From assembly GCA_910587485.1 (NCBI GenBank), contig CAJUKN010000001.1, positions 165,783 to 229,782 of the forward strand: DNA of 64,000 nucleotides, read 5' to 3'. Positions 59,180-64,000 of the stretch are shown here, one piece after another. Numbering within the stretch: position 1 is the first letter of the stretch; each line of letters starts with the position of its first letter. Both the position numbers and the translations under genes were made by a program. The notes under the pieces were generated by a model. That model saw only the letters and a list, made by a program, of their open reading frames with translations, was not told where the DNA came from and did no database searches. The DNA is from an uncultured Lachnospira sp. GTDB taxonomy: Bacteria > Bacillota > Clostridia > Lachnospirales > Lachnospiraceae.

Positions 59180-60264
59180 TGTATAATACCATCCAACGCT
59201 TTCATCATCTCATCATCTGTAATAGTCCTATCAATATAAGCTTCTCCACATTTTTTTAACAATATAAATTTTATTTGTCCCGAATCCATCTTTTTATCAT
59301 TTTTTGAAACATGGATAACTTCTTCTTTTGAAATACCACTTACCGTTAATAAAAAATCATAAGACTTAAACGTATCTATTATTTTTTTATATTCTAAAGC
59401 ACTGATAAATCCTTTTGAAACACATATATTCAATGCAGCTATCATGCCCAAAACAACACATTCTCCATGATAGAGTGAAAAATTCATCAATTTTTCAATA
59501 GCATGTCCTAATGTATGTCCAAAATTCAATAATGCTCGTTCGCCTTTTTCCGTAGGGTCATTTTCAACCACCATTCGTTTAATATCACAGCTTTTAGCAA
59601 TCATTTCTTCTAAAGCATGATTGTCTAAAGCATTTATTTTTGCCGAATTATTATCAAGCCATTGAAAATAATCCATATCTTTAATAAGTCCATGTTTTAG
59701 TATTTCACCAAAACCTGAATTAAATAACCGTTTATTTAATGTTTTTAGTACAGAAGTATTCATATAAACCAATTTAGGCTGATGAAATGCGCCAACCATA
59801 TTTTTATATGCCCTAAAATCAACACCAGTCTTTCCACCAATACTAGAATCAACCTGTGCAAGAAGTGATGTAGGAATTTGAATAAAATCAATCCCTCGAA
59901 GATAACTTGCAGCAGTAAAACCCGTTAAATCACCTACAACACCACCGCCTAATGCAACAAGAATATCCTTTCTATCAAATCGATTTTGAATAAGAAATTC
60001 ATAGACATCTTGAACGGTATCAAGATTTTTATGCTCTTCACCCGCTTTAAAAGCGTATGACATCACTATATTATCTGTTTTTTCTAACTCAGCCTTGACA
60101 TCATCACAATAGAGCTTTTCAACATTACTATCTGTAATAATACATAATTTTCTATTTTTTATACCTAAATTCTGGATACATTCTGATAATTTAGAAAAAT
60201 CATGTTCAATAACAATATCATATATTGGTTTAGAATCACAATGAACTGTAATACACTTTGACAT
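59176..60264 (-). CDS. aroB: 3-dehydroquinate synthase
   Basis: This second shikimate pathway enzyme makes 3-dehydroquinate from DAHP using NAD and a metal. The 362-residue protein shows LVALGGGVVGDLTGFTAASY, RGIDFIQIPTSLLAQVDSSI and GGKTGVD. The metal ligands include Glu in the GFGEILKHGLI region and His in NFGHTLGHAIE and YHGECV. ATG 60264 lies after GGAGGAG. The usual Clostridial neighbours of lspA (ylmH, divIVA) are missing here and aroB takes their place, so it is a local rearrangement. Confidence 0.96.
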   Translation of the reverse strand: MSKCITVHCDSKPIYDIVIEHDFSKLSECIQNLGIKNRKLCIITDSNVEKLYCDDVKAELEKTDNIVMSYAFKAGEEHKNLDTVQDVYEFLIQNRFDRKDILVALGGGVVGDLTGFTAASYLRGIDFIQIPTSLLAQVDSSIGGKTGVDFRAYKNMVGAFHQPKLVYMNTSVLKTLNKRLFNSGFGEILKHGLIKDMDYFQWLDNNSAKINALDNHALEEMIAKSCDIKRMVVENDPTEKGERALLNFGHTLGHAIEKLMNFSLYHGECVVLGMIAALNICVSKGFISALEYKKIIDTFKSYDFLLTVSGISKEEVIHVSKNDKKMDSGQIKFILLKKCGEAYIDRTITDDEMMKALDGIIQ

Positions 60265-60287
60265 AGCTCCTCCATTCTGAAAAGTTA

Positions 60288-60322
60288 AAACCACTTAATG
60301 CATCGTTGCATCAAGTGGTCAT
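60288..60322 (-). terminator. Intrinsic terminator after sepF
   Basis: On the minus strand ACCACTTGATGCA pairs with TGCATTAAGTGGT and is followed by TTTAACTTTT. It lies between sepF and aroB, which suggests aroB has its own or readthrough transcription. Confidence 0.75.
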
Positions 60323-60344
60323 CATACAACTTGTATTTTTAATC

Positions 60345-60872
60345 CTACTTACTAAATGACGATAAATCAATCCCACCTGTAACCAATTCTGGAATATCAC
60401 CTGATATATCTACATTAGGCGGCGTTACAAGAAAGATATGATTTGTAATTTTTTGAAGATTTCCTCTCATAGCATAACATGAACCAGAAGAGTAATCAAT
60501 AATTCTTTGTGCTGTATCAACAACAAGCCCCTCAAGATTAAGTACAACTGCTTTACCAGTCAATAAAGTATCTGTTATGTCACTGGCATCCTCCATAGAT
60601 TCTGGTCTAATAACAACAACTTCAAGTCCTCTTGGGCTTGAAGTCCTTATAGGAACGACCTTTTTTGTAGGAGTCTTTCCCCCTTTTGGGTCGTCCTCAT
60701 CATACTCATCGTCTGTGCTTTTGCCTTTTTTAGTGCCTGAAAATAACTTTTTCTTTGGTTGTCTGTCATCTTCATCGTCATAATCATCGTATTCTTCGTC
60801 ATCATAATCCTCATCGTCATAGTCATCATTAGACATTTTGAATACGTTAATAACTCCGTCAAAAAATCCCAT
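60345..60872 (-). CDS. sepF: Cell division protein SepF
   Basis: This 175-residue FtsZ-linking protein has an N-terminal amphipathic membrane helix (MGFFDGVINVFKMSN), a very acidic linker (Asp/Glu/Tyr-rich, residues about 16-36) and the C-terminal SepF core at about 80-165 (LEVVVIRPESMEDASDITDT, then LLTGKAVVLNLEG). The core polymerises into rings at the septum. The linker is longer and more acidic than that of B. subtilis. ATG 60872 follows GGAGA. yggS lies just upstream. Confidence 0.94.
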   Translation of the reverse strand: MGFFDGVINVFKMSNDDYDDEDYDDEEYDDYDDEDDRQPKKKLFSGTKKGKSTDDEYDEDDPKGGKTPTKKVVPIRTSSPRGLEVVVIRPESMEDASDITDTLLTGKAVVLNLEGLVVDTAQRIIDYSSGSCYAMRGNLQKITNHIFLVTPPNVDISGDIPELVTGGIDLSSFSK

Positions 60873-60887
60873 TTTAAAATCTCCTAC

Positions 60888-61586
60888 TTATTTGTTATAA
60901 TCGCGTGCACCAAATATGGCAGTACCTACGCGTACCATAGTTGCGCCTTCTTCAACAGCAACTATATAATCATTTGTCATTCCCATTGAAAGCACATCCA
61001 TAGTGCTATTATCAATGTTTTTATCTTTTATGTCAATACACAATTGAGTTAATTTTTTAAAAAGTACTCGGTTGTCCTCCGGATTTTCTACAAAAGGAGC
61101 GCTTGTCATAAGCCCTCGAATGCATATAGATGGCAGTTTAGACAAATCTTGTATAAAGTGTTCAACCTCTTGTTCAGTAACGCCAAATTTGCTGTCTTCA
61201 AGTCCTACATTGACTTCTACTAATATATTGGCAACGACATTCTTTTTAACAGCTTCTTTGCTAATCTCCTCTGCAAGCCGAAATGAGTCCACCGAATGAA
61301 TCATTGCAACTTTATCAATAATATATTTTACCTTATTTCTCTGTAAATGTCCAATCATATGCCATTTTATATCTTTTGGCATACATTCTATTTTCTCTGT
61401 TAATTCCTGTACATAATTTTCACCAAATTCTCGGATATTACAGCGATATACCTGTTCTAACAGTTCAACAGGTTTTGTTTTACTAACTGCAATTAATGTA
61501 ACCTCTTTTGGATTGCGTCCCACTCGTTTACATGCATCTTCAATATTTTTTATTACAATGTTTAGATTTTCTTCTATACCTGCCAT
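60888..61586 (-). CDS. yggS: PLP homeostasis protein YggS
   Basis: This 232-residue PLP-binding barrel protein of the YggS/YlmE/PLPBP family keeps free PLP low. The PLP lysine is in LIAVSKTKP, and other blocks are FGENYVQEL, IKWHMIGHLQRNK, IHSVDSFRLAEEIS and the C-terminal LSMGMTNDYIVAVEEGATMV. ATG 61586 follows GGAGG. Its place before sepF is conserved across Bacillota. Confidence 0.95.
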   Translation of the reverse strand: MAGIEENLNIVIKNIEDACKRVGRNPKEVTLIAVSKTKPVELLEQVYRCNIREFGENYVQELTEKIECMPKDIKWHMIGHLQRNKVKYIIDKVAMIHSVDSFRLAEEISKEAVKKNVVANILVEVNVGLEDSKFGVTEQEVEHFIQDLSKLPSICIRGLMTSAPFVENPEDNRVLFKKLTQLCIDIKDKNIDNSTMDVLSMGMTNDYIVAVEEGATMVRVGTAIFGARDYNK

Positions 61587-61602
61587 TTTTATCCTCCATC
61601 AT

Positions 61603-63093
61603 TTAATATATCATCTGATTTGCACTATATTTATGGGCATCTAATACAATTCGGTCATACACTGCAACACCATGTGAACCGCCCTTTTTTGATATAATAT
61701 ACTCATTATTTCTATCAATTATATCAACAAGCTTAAATACGGTATATCCAGAATTAATACAATATACTCCTTTTAATTTTTCAGTAGGACCAACGATATA
61801 GCGTTCTTGTGAATCAACTTTGACAATATTACTTCCAGCAGTAAAATTGTCTTTGCTGACATAACATAAAGTATCGGTTAATTTATAAATATCGGCAGCA
61901 ACAAACTGAGAGTTTAATGTTCCATTTTCATAAGTTTCACATATAAATCCATAAGTATTACTATTACCGCCTGTAGTCATAAAACTTTTAGGGATAATAA
62001 AAAACTCACCATCTGTCACAGCAGATGTCGGTATTTTAAGACCACTGTCTGTAGAAGATAGCAACTCAAAATCTATAAATCGTTCTGTTGCATATCGAAT
62101 CATATATTTATTCAGTGATAATTTACCATAATATGTATCATCTATATTTAGTAAGGAAAAATCACATACTGCACGAATATTATCTTTTTTTATATTGATA
62201 GAAACTGATTTTTTATTAGTAAGGTCATTTTTATCAATTTCATCTTGCGTCAATAAAAAAACAATATCCCACTTTTCGTCCGTTATTAGTTTATATGCTG
62301 GATTATCGGACACAATAATATTTTCCGCTTTTAAATTTTGTTTTTTATAATTATTTTTATCAAACATAGCAGCAGTAATTGTTTCTGGGGTAACGGTCTC
62401 AAAACCATCAATAGAATATACGATAATACCACTCGATTTGGCAGTAATTGTCTGAAATAAATTTTCACTCCCTGTATTGGTAACAATACTGTCAAGATTA
62501 TTAATAATACTTTCATTCATAGCTTGTAAAATAGTTGAATTTAAGTCTGCCTTTAAATCATACAACGCATTGAAATTACTTCCATCATAATTGGTTCTAA
62601 AATTATTGAGCATGGATTTAATAGAATGAAGGTTCTCCTTTGTCAATGAATTTTCATCACTTTTTGTATATTGTGATAGTATTTCAGCAACTCTTCCAGT
62701 TTCATCTACAGTATAAATTGTATCTTCAACCTTTATGCGATTCCCTTCTTTTTGATAATAATTTATATTTCCAGAATAAGACGAATTGAATACTTCTTCA
62801 CTTCTAAGAGCAATTCCTGTAAATCGGGTATTACTGGTAAGTGAACCATTATCAACTTCATATGTTTTTACTTTTGCTTTTGATGAATACATTACAATAA
62901 AACTGATAACATAAAAAATAACAACAGCAAATATAGGAACAATTCCTTTGGGTTTGCGTTTATATTTAATAATTTTATTATTTTTTTTGGCAGATTTAGA
63001 CAGTTTTTTATTATTTTTCCTCGTATTTCTTTTTTTTTCAGAATGATTTTTTGCAGGAACACTTCTTCTGCCTTTTCGCTTTGCTTCAGCCAT
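61603..63093 (-). CDS. HlyD-like membrane protein of the yggS-sepF cluster
   Basis: This 496-residue protein has a strongly basic cytoplasmic N-terminus (residues 1-50), one TM helix at about 51-70 (VPIFAVVIFYVISFIVMYSS), and a large extracytoplasmic domain. It resembles HlyD-type adaptors: a beta-barrel lipoyl-like start (GNINYYQKEGNRIKVEDTIY, then the GRVAEIL start) and a helical hairpin at about 150-210. C-terminal beta strands follow. It usually precedes yggS in Clostridia and is thought to have a role in division or envelope, but no transport partner is adjacent. ATG 63093 follows AAAGGAAG. Confidence 0.8.
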   Translation of the reverse strand: MAEAKRKGRRSVPAKNHSEKKRNTRKNNKKLSKSAKKNNKIIKYKRKPKGIVPIFAVVIFYVISFIVMYSSKAKVKTYEVDNGSLTSNTRFTGIALRSEEVFNSSYSGNINYYQKEGNRIKVEDTIYTVDETGRVAEILSQYTKSDENSLTKENLHSIKSMLNNFRTNYDGSNFNALYDLKADLNSTILQAMNESIINNLDSIVTNTGSENLFQTITAKSSGIIVYSIDGFETVTPETITAAMFDKNNYKKQNLKAENIIVSDNPAYKLITDEKWDIVFLLTQDEIDKNDLTNKKSVSINIKKDNIRAVCDFSLLNIDDTYYGKLSLNKYMIRYATERFIDFELLSSTDSGLKIPTSAVTDGEFFIIPKSFMTTGGNSNTYGFICETYENGTLNSQFVAADIYKLTDTLCYVSKDNFTAGSNIVKVDSQERYIVGPTEKLKGVYCINSGYTVFKLVDIIDRNNEYIISKKGGSHGVAVYDRIVLDAHKYSANQMIY

Positions 63094-63231
63094 ATTTCTT
63101 CCTTTTTTTCCTAAACAATATCTCTGAATAAAATTATATTTTTCATGCCATAATATAAACGATAGTTAAAAATGTTGCATTTATCATAAAAATTTTTGCC
63201 CGTTGAAAATAAAAAACAGGGAGGCGATAAT

Positions 63232-63441
63232 ATGAACTCAAAATGGATTGATTACACAACATTAACGCTCATAATTATTGGTGCTATAAACTGGGGATTA
63301 ATAGGATTTTTTAACTTTAATCTTGTAGCCGTACTATTTGGACAGTTTACATGGCTTACTCGTATTGTATATGCACTCGTTGGATTAAGTGGTTTATATC
63401 AAATAAGTGTATATGGACGTATAAGAGATTTTAGCAATTAA
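63232..63441 (+). CDS. DUF378 small membrane protein
   Basis: This 69-residue membrane protein has two helices: LTLIIIGAINWGLIGFFNFN with the DUF378 signature GAINWGLIGFF, and LTRIVYALVGLSGLYQISVY. Its function is unknown. ATG 63232 follows GGGAGG; the longer frame from 63196 has no ribosome-binding site. It lies between two minus-strand units and has its own terminator. Confidence 0.9.
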   Translation: MNSKWIDYTTLTLIIIGAINWGLIGFFNFNLVAVLFGQFTWLTRIVYALVGLSGLYQISVYGRIRDFSN

Positions 63442-63500
63442 ATCATTTTAATGGAACAACAAATAATTTTTATCTGCAAGCTTATAAAACAAACTTGCAA

Positions 63501-63537
63501 GCGAACAAGGGTATTTTATATACTTGTTCGCTTTTTT
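63501..63537. terminator. Intrinsic terminator after the DUF378 gene
   Basis: GCGAACAAG (63501-63509) pairs with CTTGTTCGC (63523-63531) and is followed by six T. It faces the end of mgsA on the opposite strand. Confidence 0.88.
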
Positions 63538-63573
63538 ATTTTATAGAAAAGCTCAATCCATCAGCAACCTTTT

Positions 63574-63969
63574 TTATTGGTAAATCTCACGCCACTCCAT
63601 ATCGCCACGCTCCAATGATTTTACAAGTAATTCCGCCGTTGCAAGATTGGTTGCTAATGGAATATTATACATATCACATAAATTGCACACATTATCCGAA
63701 CTTGGTTCATGGTCATTTAAATCGACCGCTTCTCTTAAAAAAATGACTAAATCCACTCGATTTTGTTCAATTTCAGCACATAGTTGGCGCTCACCACCTA
63801 AATGTCCTGCCAAAAATTTATGAACAGTTAAATTCGTAACTTCTTCTATTAACTGTCCTGTCGTTCCAGTAGCAAATAATTGATTTTTATTTAGAATACC
63901 TTTATATGCTATACAAAAATTTTGCATTAATTTTTTTTTGGTATCATGCGCAATTAAACCTATATTCAT
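63574..63969 (-). CDS. mgsA: Methylglyoxal synthase, active-site variant
   Basis: This 131-residue protein has the methylglyoxal synthase fold (GLIAHDTKKKL at the start, the FATGTTGQLIEE phosphate loop, and IPLATNLATAELL at the end). The enzyme makes methylglyoxal from dihydroxyacetone phosphate. The catalytic Asp, in GGDQQ of the E. coli protein, is Glu60 here (GHLGGERQL). The DPL segment reads EAV, and the HDPD loop is HEPSSDN. I recall Glu at the first place in other Lachnospiraceae homologues, so that may be tolerated, but the other changes look unusual. ATG 63969 follows AGGTGA. Upstream an unidentified gene may end at 63977. Confidence 0.85.
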   Translation of the reverse strand: MNIGLIAHDTKKKLMQNFCIAYKGILNKNQLFATGTTGQLIEEVTNLTVHKFLAGHLGGERQLCAEIEQNRVDLVIFLREAVDLNDHEPSSDNVCNLCDMYNIPLATNLATAELLVKSLERGDMEWREIYQ

Positions 63970-64000
63970 AAAATTTTCACCTATCCCCTAAAATCCTTTG

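Noticed and set aside
63977..64000. End of an upstream minus-strand gene (codons for QRILGDR then TGA)
   Set aside because: Only seven codons are visible, too few to support a gene call.
1..64000. tRNA or rRNA genes, IS elements, prophage
   Set aside because: Scanning for T-loop GGTTCGA-like motifs, rRNA cores, transposase motifs and terminal repeats gave nothing convincing.

Overview
The window is a low-GC (roughly one third G+C by eye), densely coded stretch of a Gram-positive anaerobe's chromosome. It most resembles the Lachnospiraceae (Bacillota, Clostridia). Pointers are YqfC/YqfD sporulation proteins, LexA with a divergent YneA-like gene, an L21-Prp-L27-Obg block with the cleavable Firmicute L27 N-terminus, NiaR-controlled NAD synthesis, SepF/YggS/LspA/RluD in a cell-division block, and indolepyruvate:ferredoxin oxidoreductase. 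No rRNA, tRNA, IS element, prophage or CRISPR array was recognised. The species cannot be named from this sequence alone.

Layout. 1-2.5 kb: end of nadB, then nadC and niaR (de novo NAD synthesis and its repressor). 2.5-6.1 kb: an NSS-family transporter and a BlaI/BlaR1-type pair. 6.1-9.7 kb: a cassette of four unusual Asn/Ser/Thr-rich, helical proteins (FlxA-like, FliD-C-like, an acidic coiled coil, and one unassigned) with strong structured RNA between them. 9.8-12.2 kb: a PqqD-like protein and an OPT transporter on the minus strand. 12.4-20 kb: the yqfC-yqfD-phoH-ybeY-(DUF3048)-cdd housekeeping run, interrupted by a minus-strand IbrA/IbrB-like pair. 20-29 kb: two FAD oxidoreductases, proB, an unknown protein, 5-formyl-THF cyclo-ligase, proA and a GGDEF-EAL protein. 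29-36 kb: two LysR regulators, metF, a MATE exporter, a methyltransferase, long AT-rich gaps and a small HTH gene. 36.4-41.6 kb: rplU-prp-rpmA, obgE, yhbY, nadD, yqeK, rsfS. 42.4-49.1 kb: an apparent operon iorA-iorB-paaK-ACT-amidohydrolase-SSS symporter for aryl-2-oxoacid and aryl-acid metabolism. 49.3-54.5 kb: lexA and a divergent SOS division-inhibitor gene sharing several LexA boxes, then an HTH gene, a DEAD-box helicase, a tyrosine recombinase and a flavoprotein. 54.6-63.1 kb, minus strand: putP, an L,D-transpeptidase-like protein with an altered active site, a cytidylate-kinase-like protein, rluD, lspA, aroB, sepF, yggS and an HlyD-like membrane protein. The end holds a DUF378 protein and mgsA.

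The most striking non-coding signal is three families of interspersed, structured repeats. Family A (about 130 bp when complete; seven whole, truncated or fragmentary copies) sits between genes and carries two conserved hairpins. Family B (four copies) ends in the Shine-Dalgarno sequence of nadC, yhbY, a LysR gene and a MATE gene, and can form a pseudoknot whose pairing is kept through base changes. Family C (two clear copies, one degenerate) is a small hairpin that overlaps the ribosome-binding site, again with a compensating base change. A and B lie in tandem upstream of nadC and of yhbY-nadD. These may be mobile leader or RBS elements, or a regulatory RNA class, and they are the best candidates here for something undescribed.
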